From: DASUPK01 sp963833375
Lineage (GTDB): Bacteria; Actinomycetota; Thermoleophilia; Solirubrobacterales; 70-9
DNA: 64,000 bases
Reading direction: 5' to 3'
Assembly (NCBI GenBank): GCA_963833375.1
Contig: CAWHXR010000010.1
Span: forward strand, 496,001 to 560,000
Below are positions 46,122 through 54,604 of the stretch, piece after piece (position 1 is the first letter of the stretch; each line of letters begins with the position of its first letter). The position numbers and the translations under genes were made by a program. The notes below the pieces were generated by a model. It was not told the origin of the DNA, did no database searches, and saw nothing but the letters and a program-made list of their open reading frames with translations.

Positions 46122-47378
46122 TCAGACCAATGGGTTGAATGCGATCCCGGTGAGGAGCTTCGGGAAGAAGTAGGTCGACTTCGGCGGCATCGTCTCGCCC
46201 TCGGCCGCGACCGCCCGCACCTGGTCGACCGGCGTCGGGCGCAGCAGGAAGGCCGCCTGGTAGTCGCCGGCTTCGAGCTTCGCCAGCGCCTCGTCGATGC
46301 TCGGCGTATAGCCGATCCCCCGCTTGGCGGCGATGTCGCCGGTGCTCATCCCGAGGATCCCCTTGAGCACGAGCTCCTCGAGGATCGCTGCGTCCAGGTT
46401 GCGATAGGCGGCCGAGCGGCCCGCGAGCGCCTCGTCGAGGCGGGAGGTGTCCCGGAGGCGCAGCCGGAACCCGCGCCCGAAGTGCGAGTCGATGTAGCCG
46501 AAGACCCCGACCCCGTCGGTGCCGCCGGGATCGAGCCGCTCGATCGGGACCTCCTCGACCTCGAAGAGCTCCTTCAGTCCCGTGCCGAGGGACTCCTGCC
46601 TGCCTGGATCGTCGGCGAGGCCGGAGATCAGGCGGTGCGTCGGGAAGACGGTGAGGCCCGGGTCCTCCAGGGAGATGAGGGCCATCAAGACGTAGTCCGC
46701 CGGCCCCCCGGCGCCGACCTCGCGCTGGTAGGCGAGGGAGGTCTCGTAGCGGTGGTGTCCGTCGGCGATCAGCAGCTCGCCGGGCTCGAGCTCGGACGCG
46801 ATCGCCTCGTGCACGGCCGGATCCGCGATTCGCCAGACGCGGTGGGTGGTCCCGTCGGCGTCGGTGACCTCGCCCCAGGGTCCGCCTCCGAGCGCCGGCT
46901 CGAGGTGCCGCCAGGCGTTGCCGGGGTGGAGGGCGAAGATCGGTGAGAGGTTGTGGCGGGTCGCCCGCGTGAGGCGCAGGCGGTCCTCCTTCGGCCCCGG
47001 CTGGGTCCGCTCGTGGGCACGGATGCCCTCTCCGTAAGGCGCCAGGCGGACCCGGGCGAGAAAGCCGCGACGGGTGAGCCTGGACCCGTCGGGCGCGTTG
47101 TAGTCCTGCTCGAGGGCCCAGATCGCCGGGTCGGCATCGCGGGTGAGGACTCCCTCCTGGGTCCAGCGGGCGAGCAGATCCGCGGCGTGCTCGTAGGGGT
47201 CACCGCCATCCGGGTCGCGTGGGAGGTCGAGCTCGACCACGTTGTGGCCGGAGCGGCCGACGAGCTCAGCCCGCTGGGCGTCGTCGATCACGTCGTACGG
47301 CGGGGCGGCGACGTCGGCGAGCGAGCCGACCTCCGCGAGGTCGTAATGGAGCGCCTGGAGCGGAAGGACCTCTGCCAC
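46122..47378 (-). CDS. DUF1015 family protein
   Basis: 418 aa with the DUF1015 hallmarks: APPYDVIDDAQRAEL near residue 25, RRGFLARVRL, ADGHHRYETSLAYQRE near residue 210, and the terminal PPKSTYFFPKLLTGIAFNPLV. The family is widespread in bacteria and archaea and often lies near serine or NAD metabolism genes; the reaction is not certain. It lies 29 bases upstream of the adenosyltransferase gene on the same strand. Confidence 0.85.
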   Translation of the reverse strand: MAEVLPLQALHYDLAEVGSLADVAAPPYDVIDDAQRAELVGRSGHNVVELDLPRDPDGGDPYEHAADLLARWTQEGVLTRDADPAIWALEQDYNAPDGSRLTRRGFLARVRLAPYGEGIRAHERTQPGPKEDRLRLTRATRHNLSPIFALHPGNAWRHLEPALGGGPWGEVTDADGTTHRVWRIADPAVHEAIASELEPGELLIADGHHRYETSLAYQREVGAGGPADYVLMALISLEDPGLTVFPTHRLISGLADDPGRQESLGTGLKELFEVEEVPIERLDPGGTDGVGVFGYIDSHFGRGFRLRLRDTSRLDEALAGRSAAYRNLDAAILEELVLKGILGMSTGDIAAKRGIGYTPSIDEALAKLEAGDYQAAFLLRPTPVDQVRAVAAEGETMPPKSTYFFPKLLTGIAFNPLV

Positions 47379-47406
47379 GGGGGCGACACCCTAGACTCGC
47401 TCGCAT

Positions 47407-47480
47407 CGGGGCGTGGCGCAGCCTGGTAGCGCGCTGCCTTTGGGTGGCAGAGGTCCCCGGTTCAAATCCGGGCGCCCCGA
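47407..47480 (+). tRNA. tRNA-Pro (TGG)
   Basis: 74 bases. Acceptor stem CGGGGCG/CGCCCCG, D-arm GCGCAGCCTGGTAGCGC, anticodon arm CTGCC-TTTGGGT-GGCAG with anticodon TGG, T-arm CCCGG-TTCAAAT-CCGGG and discriminator A. CCA is not encoded. The convergent epimerase gene ends 30 bases downstream. Confidence 0.96.
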
Positions 47481-47509
47481 CCTCGCGGTCCAGTGCCGGA
47501 CGGGCAGCC

Positions 47510-48484
47510 TCAGATCAGGCCGGTGGACCGCAGCCACTCCTCCGTCCTCCGCATCCCCGCTTCGAGGTCATGCGCGGGCTCATAGCCGAGCACCTCGCGG
47601 GCGCGCCCGATCGAGTAGCTGCCGCGGCGGGTGAAGTAGTCGATCGCCGCGGGGGTCGCCTCGCTGCGGCGCCCGCGCACGCGGGCCGCGAGGTCCATCG
47701 CCCGGGCGACCTCGCGGACCACCCGGGTCGGCGCAGTTCGCGGCTCGCCCATCCCGAGCATCCGGCAGTAATGGGCGACGAACCCCCCGATCGTGACCGG
47801 CTCCGCCCCGGTGAGGATGAAGACGCGGCCAACCGCCTCGGTGGACATGGAGGCCCGGACGATCCCGTCGACCAGGTCGTCGACGAAGACGGGGCTGTGG
47901 AGGCCCTTGCCACCCGCCGGCAGGATCAGCTGCTTCGCCTTCAAGAGCCGGACGGGCTCGGTCGTCCACGGGCGCGAGCCCGGTCCGTAGACGTCGCCCG
48001 GCCTAACGATCGTGCAGGGGATCTCACCCTCGGCATGAGCCTCCAGCACGACCTGCTCGCTGGCGATCTTGGTGTCGACGTAGTGCACGCCGTTGGGGCG
48101 GACCGGCGTGCGCTCGTCCACCTCGCCTTCGAAGTCGAAGCCGTAGACCACGATCGAGGAGAGGTGCACGAAGCGCTTCGCGCCGCCAGCGATCGCGGCG
48201 TCCATCACCAGCCGGGGCGCCACGACGTTCGCCTCCCAATAGCCCTCGTGCGAGCTGTACATGCCGACCACGGCGGCGGTGTGCACGACGAGGTCGCAGC
48301 CCTCGGCGTGGTGCTGCCAGGCGCCTGCTTCGGTGACGTCGCCGCGCACCACATCGGGGTCGTCGCTGTCGCGCAGGTCGACGCCGCGGACCTCGCTGCT
48401 CATGCGGCGGAACCGGTCCACCAGGACCCGGCCGATGAACCCCTCGGCCCCGGTGACGAACACTCTCTTCGGCGACTCAGGCAC
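47510..48484 (-). CDS. NAD-dependent epimerase/dehydratase (3-beta-HSD-like)
   Basis: 324 aa from the GTG at 48484, just inside the 3' end of the acetolactate decarboxylase gene (8-base overlap). Rossmann motif VFVTGAEGFIGRVL, catalytic YVDTKIASE (YxxxK), and PGDVYGPGSRPW substrate loop. Extended SDR type, similar to sterol/nucleotide-sugar dehydrogenases. Substrate unknown. The upstream open frame to 48730 belongs to another gene's antisense. Confidence 0.87.
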   Translation of the reverse strand: MPESPKRVFVTGAEGFIGRVLVDRFRRMSSEVRGVDLRDSDDPDVVRGDVTEAGAWQHHAEGCDLVVHTAAVVGMYSSHEGYWEANVVAPRLVMDAAIAGGAKRFVHLSSIVVYGFDFEGEVDERTPVRPNGVHYVDTKIASEQVVLEAHAEGEIPCTIVRPGDVYGPGSRPWTTEPVRLLKAKQLILPAGGKGLHSPVFVDDLVDGIVRASMSTEAVGRVFILTGAEPVTIGGFVAHYCRMLGMGEPRTAPTRVVREVARAMDLAARVRGRRSEATPAAIDYFTRRGSYSIGRAREVLGYEPAHDLEAGMRRTEEWLRSTGLI

Positions 48485-49262
48485 CGTGCTCGACCCGGTC
48501 GATCGCCGCATGCGTGCTCTCGGCCGCGCCCGGATCGGCGAGGTCGATTCCGGGCGGGAGCTCGATGTGCAGCTCCCCCGACGGGTCGAGACGGACATGC
48601 GCGGTTTCGGCGCGAGAGTCGAGTACATGCCCGCCCCGGGCGCGGTCCTCGGTGATGAAATGGAGATGCCAGCCCGCCACCTCGATCCCCTCGGCGTACT
48701 CCGGAAAGCGGAAGCCGAGCATCGTGCCATTGACGTCGGTGAGCTCGAAGACGTGCTGTTCGCCGACCACCTCGGTGAGCGGCCTGTAGGGCGGGTCCTG
48801 TCGCGGCACCGACCGGGCCCTGACGAGCTCGAAGCGCCCGTCGATCCGGACGGCGCAGGAGGCGGCGCCCACCGGGATCCGCCGATCGATCTCGGCGAGC
48901 AGCCTGTCGTGGTCGATCGACCCCTCGAGGTCGAATTGGATCACCGCCGCGAATGGGACGACGACGGCGAACGGCGTTCGCTCGGTCGAAGGGACCTCCG
49001 TGACGCTCCCCTTGACGTCCGCTCTGTAGAAGCGCCCGTCGACGGCGATCATCTCGCCGTCCAGGTGGTTGAGGGTGCCGAGGCCGAGGTCGCCGTGCTC
49101 GGCCAGCTCCGAGACCGTCACGTCCCCCTCGAAGGAGCCCTCGAGCAGGGCGCCGATGGTCGAGGCCTGGAAGAGCACGTGCGGGTCGTGCTCGGCATGC
49201 AGATCGGCGCGCCGCATCGCCTCGACGTGCAGCGACCGGATCCAGCGTTCGTCGAGGCTCAT
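48477..49262 (-). CDS. Alpha-acetolactate decarboxylase
   Basis: 261 aa. Family motifs: FQASTIGALLEGSFEGDVTVSEL near the N-terminus, GLGTLNHLDGEMIAVDGRFY, and the zinc-binding set GWHLHFITEDRARGGHVLD with three His. It decarboxylates acetolactate to acetoin. No catabolic acetolactate synthase or butanediol dehydrogenase is visible here; the coupled epimerase-like reductase (47510-48484) could be the partner. Stop overlaps the epimerase start. Confidence 0.9.
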   Translation of the reverse strand: MSLDERWIRSLHVEAMRRADLHAEHDPHVLFQASTIGALLEGSFEGDVTVSELAEHGDLGLGTLNHLDGEMIAVDGRFYRADVKGSVTEVPSTERTPFAVVVPFAAVIQFDLEGSIDHDRLLAEIDRRIPVGAASCAVRIDGRFELVRARSVPRQDPPYRPLTEVVGEQHVFELTDVNGTMLGFRFPEYAEGIEVAGWHLHFITEDRARGGHVLDSRAETAHVRLDPSGELHIELPPGIDLADPGAAESTHAAIDRVEHGA

Positions 49263-49290
49263 CGGGCCGCTCGGAGCACAGGCCCTGGGC

Positions 49291-49965
49291 TCAGCGCGCG
49301 GGATCGAGCGTGCGCGCCGTCTTCGACTTCGGCACCTCGCGCTGATCGGGATTGGTGCCGAGCACCCGGTCGCTCAGGTTGTTGGTGATCCCGTGCCAGA
49401 AGTGCTCGTTCTTGAAGTGGTGGAGGCGGTGGTTTCGCCAGATCGTCTTGTAGGCGCGGCTCCGCGGCACATACGCGGTGTGGATCAGGAAGTGAGTCCA
49501 TTCGTAGACGAGGACCATGAAGTAGCCGGCGATCGCGCCACTGATCAGCGCGCCGAGCGGGACCGACCCTGCCGCCACGGTGACGACCAGCGCCCCCAGC
49601 AAGACCGTGAGGGGAACGGCGAACAGCATCAGGAAGGCCGCCTGCCACCAGTAGAGAAGGACCATGTCCAGGTCGTTGGGATCGCCGTGGTGGGCGCGAT
49701 GGGCCCGTGCCGCCACCGTTTCGATCTTGCGGCCACGGACCTTGATCGGCTTCGCGTGCAGAAGGTAGACGTGGATCGCCCATTCCCCGAAGGGGTAGAT
49801 CGCGAGCATCGCGGCGACGGCGACGCCGTCCCGCCAGGTCAGATCGCCGACCACCGCCCGCAGGACGACCAGCGCCAGGATCCCCGCGCCGAGCACCCAG
49901 GGGGATTCCTTGCGCAGGAACTCCCGTCGTGCCTGCCCGAGCGAGCTGACCTCTCCCGAACGCAT
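49291..49965 (-). CDS. Fatty acid hydroxylase superfamily membrane protein
   Basis: 224 aa, four membrane helices. The diiron His clusters are spread as expected: EWAIH (early), HRAHHGDPNDLD, HFLIH and NHRLHHFKNEHFWH. These ligate a non-heme diiron site in sterol desaturase/fatty acid hydroxylase enzymes. It probably hydroxylates or desaturates a membrane lipid. Separated from the decarboxylase start by 28 bases, same strand. Confidence 0.88.
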   Translation of the reverse strand: MRSGEVSSLGQARREFLRKESPWVLGAGILALVVLRAVVGDLTWRDGVAVAAMLAIYPFGEWAIHVYLLHAKPIKVRGRKIETVAARAHRAHHGDPNDLDMVLLYWWQAAFLMLFAVPLTVLLGALVVTVAAGSVPLGALISGAIAGYFMVLVYEWTHFLIHTAYVPRSRAYKTIWRNHRLHHFKNEHFWHGITNNLSDRVLGTNPDQREVPKSKTARTLDPAR

Positions 49966-50126
49966 CTCAATCAGGAGCCTAGCCCGGCGCCGGCTTCGGG
50001 GTGGACTTCCGCGCGGGTGGCCCCCTGCAACTGGTTCATCACGCCGGCCAAGCCGTAACAGTCACCAATTAGTGGCCGTGTGAGCACCCGGCGCCGTCGT
50101 TACGCTGGCGCGGTCGTGAGGGGAAC

Positions 50127-51068
50127 GTGAGGGAGTTCGGGCGCTCGCGCGCCTTCGGCCTGGTCGGCGTCTTCGTCGTGGCCGGGATCGCGATCGTGAT
50201 CGCGCTCTCGGCCGACAGCACCAATCCGAACCCGAAGCTCCAAGAGGGGTTGATCTTCGGGGTGATCGCCGTCTTCGTGGTGGTCCTGCTGCTCTTTCAG
50301 CGAGGCGACATGAACAGGGCGGCGACCGGAGACGCTCGTGCCTCCTCCAAGGGCCGGCAAGAGGTGAACGATCCGACCAAGCTCCCCGACGGCGAGCTCT
50401 GGGCCGCGATGGCCGTGCAGCCGATCGACGACGACGCGATCAAGGCTCGCCGGGAGCTCTGGGACGCCGGCCGCCGCAGCCTCAAGCTCGGGGCCGTGAT
50501 CTGTGTGCTGATCCTTCTCACGGTCCCGCCGATCTACCTCTTCCAGAGCTTCGTCCCGCTCCTGATCGGCGGCCCGCTGATCGCGATCGCGGCCGTCTAC
50601 GGCGGCATCCGGGCCATCGGGCCCGGCGGGGAGGTCGACGGCGCCTACGACCGGATGGACCGTGCGATGAAGCCTCTCGGGCTCAGCGTCTCGGAGCGCC
50701 CGACGGTGCGGATGGTGCTGCGCTACCCGACGATGCCGGGGTACTCGGCGAAGCTGTTCGGCCCCACGGTGATGACGGGTCAGCGGCACGGTCGCAAGAT
50801 CGACGTCCGCCAGGAGGAAGGCCTGAGCGAGGTTACGGTTCATGCGTCGGTGCCGCAGTTCGAGGCGCGGACGAAGGGCGGCCGATTCGCCACCGACAAC
50901 GGCGCAGCGAATGCCGCCGCGGTCCTCTCGAGCCTTCCGGCCTCGGAGCGCTGGAAGGGCGTCAAGGTTCACGGCGGCCGCGACGGAATCGTCGTGGACC
51001 GCAAGGGAGATCCGGGCGCCTGGCTCTGCGACCTCTGGCTGGCAGAGCGAATCGCTGAGCAGACCTGA
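50127..51068 (+). CDS. Hypothetical membrane protein with four helices
   Basis: 313 aa, GTG start. Two hydrophobic helix pairs (residues 10-30 and 40-60; 120-140 and 143-163) enclose a charged cytoplasmic loop. The C-terminal 130 residues are soluble with an alpha/beta look (TVHASVPQFEARTKGGRF; VKVHGGRDGIVVDRKGDPG). No known family. The 161-base gap before it contains an AT-rich spot (CAGTCACCAATTAGTGGC) that may be its promoter. Confidence 0.6.
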   Translation: MREFGRSRAFGLVGVFVVAGIAIVIALSADSTNPNPKLQEGLIFGVIAVFVVVLLLFQRGDMNRAATGDARASSKGRQEVNDPTKLPDGELWAAMAVQPIDDDAIKARRELWDAGRRSLKLGAVICVLILLTVPPIYLFQSFVPLLIGGPLIAIAAVYGGIRAIGPGGEVDGAYDRMDRAMKPLGLSVSERPTVRMVLRYPTMPGYSAKLFGPTVMTGQRHGRKIDVRQEEGLSEVTVHASVPQFEARTKGGRFATDNGAANAAAVLSSLPASERWKGVKVHGGRDGIVVDRKGDPGAWLCDLWLAERIAEQT

Positions 51069-51261
51069 GCGCGTCCCGGGCGCGCAGCGGAGGAGCTGCC
51101 GGTTGATGACGTGCGGGAGCGGGGACCGAACCGAGGAGCCTCTCCCGTTTGGTCCGCGCGCCGGTCCTCTTCCCATTCCCCGCGGTGTACCCCTGAGTGC
51201 GACTCGACCGGCGAGCTTCGCCCGGGCGGCGGGGAGGGGCGGCGGTACGCTGAGGTGGCCG

Positions 51262-51335
51262 GCCCCCGTAGCTCAGCTGGATAGAGCGCCGGCCTTCTAA
51301 GCCGGATGTCGCAGGTTCGAGTCCTGCCGGGGGTA
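51262..51335 (+). tRNA. tRNA-Arg (TCT)
   Basis: 74 bases. Acceptor GCCCCCG/CGGGGGT (one G-T pair), D-arm GCTCAGCTGGATAGAGC, anticodon arm CCGGC-CTTCTAA-GCCGG with anticodon TCT (reads AGA/AGG), T-arm GCAGG-TTCGAGT-CCTGC and discriminator A. CCA is not encoded. Followed by a terminator. Confidence 0.96.
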
Positions 51336-51346
51336 CTTTGAGTGAG

Positions 51347-51366
51347 CCTCGCTGCAGCGGGGTTTT
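51347..51366 (+). terminator. Intrinsic terminator after tRNA-Arg
   Basis: Stem CCTCGC/GCGGGG (one T-G pair) around loop TGCA, followed by TTTT. Located 12 bases after the tRNA end. Confidence 0.7.
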
Positions 51367-51449
51367 CTGCTTCATGGGCCTGCCCAGTGGAGTTCAAATG
51401 GGCGAGTGCGGGTGGCGAATTGCGCGATGATTGGTAGTGTCGAGTCGTC

Positions 51450-52589
51450 GTGGGAGCCGGGATCGCGCTGCGCCGGGCGAAGGGTGAGGCGAGTCATCTT
51501 GACCGCAGGGGCGAGCAGATCGAGTGGGTAACAGATCGGAATCGACTAGCCGCGATCTCGGATGCGTGGGATCGCCTCACGGGGGACGACATCCCCCCGT
51601 TTGGCGATCACGCATGGTTCACCGCATGGTGGGAGGCATTTGGTTCAGATAGAGCGCTTCGCGCGTGTCTGCTCTGGCGTCGTGACGAGCTATGCGCTGC
51701 CTTGCCCCTGGCAGCGAAGCGTTCACGGTTGAGGGGCCTCGCGAATTCTCATACCCCAATGTTCCTCGGACCCGCCCGGGATGACGAGGCGCTTGAGGCC
51801 GTCATTGACGCGACGTTCGACGCCCAGCCGGGGGAACTGACGATCGACGCGCTGCGCAGCTTCGATCCGTTACACGAAGCGTTCTTAAGGGCATCAGCTC
51901 GACGCCACCGCGTGCTACTCCAGGAGCGGGCGCACCGCTCGCCACGAGTGGAGCTCAATGGCGATTTCCGGCGATACTCGTTCGAGCGGGGATCGCGTCT
52001 CAAAAACATCAGCAAGCAGAGGAGGAAGCTCGCTCGCGAGCACGCGGTGCGATTTCGCTTCGCGAGTCCGGATGACGACCTCGACGCCGAACTGCAGCGT
52101 GCATTCGCCCTGGAGGCATCGGGCTGGAAGGGACGGGCGGGAACAGCAATCCTGTCCAACCCCCAGACGGCTAGCTTCTACACGGCGCTCGCCCGCGCAT
52201 ACCATGCTCGCGGAGAGCTGCGGCTTGCGTGGCTCAATGTCGACGATGCGCCCGCGGCGTTCATCTTTGCCTTGCTTCGCAACGGTCGCGTCTACGGCCT
52301 CAAAGCGGGGTACGACGAGCGTCTCCGCCGCTACTCGCCGGGCCTTCTCATCGTCTTGCGCACGATCGAACGGTGCTTTGAGCTGGGGCTTGCGTCCTAC
52401 GAGCTGATGGGCGCGGATGAGCCCTGGAAAGCGTACTTCGCCAATGCGGCTGTTGAGCACGTCCGCCTGCGAAGCTACCGGCGACGCCCGGTACCGCTGA
52501 CGCGCTACGCGGCCAGGCGAGCCGGCAAGCCAGTGGCGCAGAAGCTTGTTGCGATGACCGGAATAGGAGACTCATCCGGCCGTCGCTGA
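51450..52589 (+). CDS. GNAT acetyltransferase, CelD/BioF2-like
   Basis: 379 aa, GTG start. The acetyltransf_6 (FemAB-related) region lies at residues about 180-320: RGSRLKNISKQRRKLAREH, FYTALARAYHARGELRLAWLNVDDAPAAFIFALL, GYDERLRRYSPGLLIVLRTIERC and the closing ELMGADEPWKAYFA. Such proteins occur in cellulose or polysaccharide biosynthesis. Codon use is less GC-rich than neighbours (for example TTAAGGGC and TCGATCTTG patterns), and the gene lies between tRNA-Arg and purU, so horizontal gain is possible. Confidence 0.8.
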   Translation: MGAGIALRRAKGEASHLDRRGEQIEWVTDRNRLAAISDAWDRLTGDDIPPFGDHAWFTAWWEAFGSDRALRACLLWRRDELCAALPLAAKRSRLRGLANSHTPMFLGPARDDEALEAVIDATFDAQPGELTIDALRSFDPLHEAFLRASARRHRVLLQERAHRSPRVELNGDFRRYSFERGSRLKNISKQRRKLAREHAVRFRFASPDDDLDAELQRAFALEASGWKGRAGTAILSNPQTASFYTALARAYHARGELRLAWLNVDDAPAAFIFALLRNGRVYGLKAGYDERLRRYSPGLLIVLRTIERCFELGLASYELMGADEPWKAYFANAAVEHVRLRSYRRRPVPLTRYAARRAGKPVAQKLVAMTGIGDSSGRR

Positions 52590-52685
52590 GGCGGATGTGA
52601 GACATCGGCATCTCGCGTCCACCACCAGTTGGCACTCATGACGTCGCCGCCGCCATCCTCGCTCGGCCAGCGGCAGCGACGGGGC

Positions 52686-53528
52686 TCAGAAGACGACGGT
52701 TCGCTCACCGTCCACCAGCACCCGATCCTCGAGATGCGCCCGGACCGCGCGCGCGAGCACCAGCCGCTCCAGGTCGCGGCCGATCCGGACCAGGTCGCCG
52801 ACCTCGTCTCGGTGTGAGACCCGGGCGGTGTCCTGCTCGATGATCGGCCCGGCGTCCAGGTCCTCCGTGACGTAATGGGCCGTCGCGCCGATCAGCTTGA
52901 CGCCGCGCTCCCAGGCCCGCCGGTAGGGATCGGCTCCGGCGAAGGCCGGCAGGAAGCTGTGATGGATGTTGATCGCGGGAGAGCCGAGGCCCTCGAGGAA
53001 GCCGGCCGAGAGGATCTGCATGTAGCGGGCGAGGACGACGACGTCCACCTGGCCTCGCATCCGCTCCAGGGCGGCGTGCTCTGCACCGGGCCTGCTCTCC
53101 CGGGTGACGACGATGTGGTGATAGGGCAGCCCGAAGGAGCGAACGGCGTCCTCGTGATCGGGGTGGTTCGAGATCACCATCACGGGCTCACCGGGGAGCT
53201 CCCCCGAGCGGAACCGCCAGAGCAGGTCGAGCAGGCAATGGTCCTCGCGGGAGGCCATCACCGCGACCCGCGGCAGCCGTCCCGCCTCCGCGAACCGATG
53301 CTCCATGGACAGCGGCTCGGAAACCTCGGTGGTGAACCGTCCGTAGAGATCCTCGCGGTCCGCCTCTGGCGCGGACTCGAAGACGAGTCGCATGAACAGC
53401 CGCCCCTCCTCGGTCGAGTGCTGGTCGACGTCGATGATGTTCCGCTCGGCGGCGGCAAGGAATCCCGCGACGCGCGCGACGATCCCCGGCCGGTCGGGAC
53501 ATCTGATCAGCAGTCGGGTCAATTCCAT
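52686..53528 (-). CDS. purU: Formyltetrahydrofolate deformylase
   Basis: 280 aa. N-terminal ACT domain (residues 1-80, LIRCPDRPGIVARVAGFLAAAERNIIDVDQHSTEE). The C-terminal formyltransferase domain carries the catalytic set: INIHHSFLPAF with His, and HYVTEDLDAGPII with Asp. It releases formate from 10-formyl-THF to balance one-carbon pools. Convergent to the GNAT gene and divergent to tRNA-His. Confidence 0.94.
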   Translation of the reverse strand: MELTRLLIRCPDRPGIVARVAGFLAAAERNIIDVDQHSTEEGRLFMRLVFESAPEADREDLYGRFTTEVSEPLSMEHRFAEAGRLPRVAVMASREDHCLLDLLWRFRSGELPGEPVMVISNHPDHEDAVRSFGLPYHHIVVTRESRPGAEHAALERMRGQVDVVVLARYMQILSAGFLEGLGSPAINIHHSFLPAFAGADPYRRAWERGVKLIGATAHYVTEDLDAGPIIEQDTARVSHRDEVGDLVRIGRDLERLVLARAVRAHLEDRVLVDGERTVVF

Positions 53529-53581
53529 GTCGACAGGATGGCGGCTGACGGGCCCTGGTCACGCTAGATTGGGTGCGACGC

Positions 53582-53655
53582 GGTGGGCGTAGCTCAGCTG
53601 GTAGAGCTCCTGGTTGTGGTCCAGGCGGTCGCCGGTTCGAATCCGGTCGCTCACC
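53582..53655 (+). tRNA. tRNA-His (GTG)
   Basis: Acceptor GTGGGCG/CGCTCAC (one G-T pair), D-arm GCTCAGCTGGTAGAGC, anticodon arm CCTGG-TTGTGGT-CCAGG with anticodon GTG, T-arm GCCGG-TTCGAAT-CCGGT. The first base, G at 53582, is the extra G-1 paired with C73 at 53655, the identity element of histidine tRNA. CCA is not encoded. Confidence 0.96.
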
Positions 53656-53665
53656 CCTCAGAAAG

Positions 53666-53686
53666 CCCCGCTACGGCGGGGTTTTC
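53666..53686 (+). terminator. Intrinsic terminator after tRNA-His
   Basis: Perfect stem CCCCGC/GCGGGG with loop TACG and TTTT after it. Confidence 0.85.
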
Positions 53687-53717
53687 CTGATTGTGGTCAT
53701 GCCGTCGCCTTGCCGAC

Positions 53718-53737
53718 GGGTACCAATCGGGTACCAA
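53718..53737 (+). repeat. Tandem GGGTACCAA pair downstream of tRNA-His
   Basis: GGGTACCAA at 53718-53726 and again at 53729-53737. Similar paired GTACC words stand at 60019-60039 and 61779-61799. They might be remnants of recombinase arm sites; the link is speculative. Confidence 0.35.
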
Positions 53738-53774
53738 AGCGCGCTGAATCAGCCGCCTCCGGCTGGCCGGGCTG

Positions 53775-53794
53775 CTGCTTTGCATGGAAAGCAG
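53775..53794 (+). repeat. Palindromic dispersed repeat B, copy 1
   Basis: CTGCTTTGCATGGAAAGCAG, a 7-bp stem CTGCTTT/AAAGCAG with an asymmetric 6-base loop. Identical to 54585-54604 and the exact reverse complement of 63344-63363. Followed at 53798 by a weaker companion (GCTGGAACGACAAGAAGCAA). Confidence 0.7.
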
Positions 53795-53846
53795 TGGTGC
53801 TGGAACGACAAGAAGCAACGTCTGGAGGAAGGCGACTCCGGGTCGC

Positions 53847-54212
53847 CTACGACTCACTGATCCAAGTATGGATCAACATTCCCACTTCACTGGGCGGCTC
53901 TCGGCGTTCGCCGTAGGCCTCGTACGCGAAGCTTCCGGGCGGCTTGCGGGTCACTGGATTGATCCACAGGTGGTAGCTCCGGTCACGCTCTTTGCCATCC
54001 CGCGTATCTAGCCACCGGACGAAGATCGCCGTCTCTGGGTACTCGCCGACGATCCGAGCCTCCTGAATCTGGTGGAAGAAGCGCGGGTTATTGCTGCTCC
54101 CCTCGATGCGTCGTTGAACCGCCTCCAGGCTCTCGCGCTCGTACTCCTTCCGCTCGCCATCTGTCATCTCGATGGCGGGAGGCAGCAAGTGGGGAGGCCC
54201 TGATTCCGGCAT
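53847..54212 (-). CDS. Hypothetical protein
   Basis: 121 aa from the ATG at 54212; another ATG lies six codons earlier. The sequence is hydrophilic with a beta-rich core (IVGEYPETAIFVRWLDTRDGKERDRSYHLWINPVTRKPPGSF). The KERDRSYHLWINPV stretch is suggestive of small phage or plasmid proteins. No family assigned. Located in the accessory segment downstream of tRNA-His. Confidence 0.5.
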   Translation of the reverse strand: MPESGPPHLLPPAIEMTDGERKEYERESLEAVQRRIEGSSNNPRFFHQIQEARIVGEYPETAIFVRWLDTRDGKERDRSYHLWINPVTRKPPGSFAYEAYGERREPPSEVGMLIHTWISES

Positions 54213-54246
54213 CGCGTCAGATCCTCGCACTCACCCCGGCGCGCGA

Positions 54247-54270
54247 CCGTCGCTTTGGATGAGAAGCGGC
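54247..54270 (+). repeat. Palindromic repeat B companion, diverged copy
   Basis: CCGTCGCTTTGGATGAGAAG followed by CGGC. Related to the companion palindromes at 54559, 61329 and 63316 (CCGCTGCTTTGGACGA...). Lies between two short minus-strand genes. Confidence 0.4.
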
Positions 54271-54286
54271 TATCGGGATCGGAGAT

Positions 54287-54484
54287 TCAGCGTTTGACGA
54301 GCCGCCAGGCGCGTACCCACAGAAAAGCCACCACGAAGCCGATGATCGCACCGACTACTCCGGCTGCGAACTCTCCACCCGCGCTCAGGAACCCGACGAG
54401 AATGCCTCCCGCGATCAGGGGCGGAAACCAGCGCTCGTAACTCCTGACCCACTCCGCACGTTTCCGCTCGTCGGACGTCACCAC
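54287..54484 (-). CDS. Small two-TM hypothetical protein
   Basis: 65 aa: charged N-terminus (VTSDERKRAEWVRSYERW), two hydrophobic helices (FPPLIAGGILVGFLSAGG and AAGVVGAIIGFVVAFLWV), and a basic end (RAWRLVKR). No domain known. Similar small membrane proteins often accompany mobile or phage genes, but there is no direct evidence here. Confidence 0.45.
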   Translation of the reverse strand: MVTSDERKRAEWVRSYERWFPPLIAGGILVGFLSAGGEFAAGVVGAIIGFVVAFLWVRAWRLVKR

Positions 54485-54558
54485 TCAGATGATCGGCGAG
54501 AAGAGCGTCCGGCGTGACCCACGCGCGTAAAGTCCACAGTCGGGCCGCCTCGGCAATA

Positions 54559-54604
54559 GCCGCTTAGGACGAGAAGCAGTACTCCTGCTTTGCATGGAAA
54601 GCAG
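54559..54604 (+). repeat. Composite palindrome: companion plus repeat B copy 2
   Basis: GCCGCTTAGGACGAGAAGCA (from 54559) is followed by a short spacer and CTGCTTTGCATGGAAAGCAG at 54585-54604. The pair is arranged like the composite at 63316-63363 but with repeat B in the opposite orientation. Confidence 0.65.
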
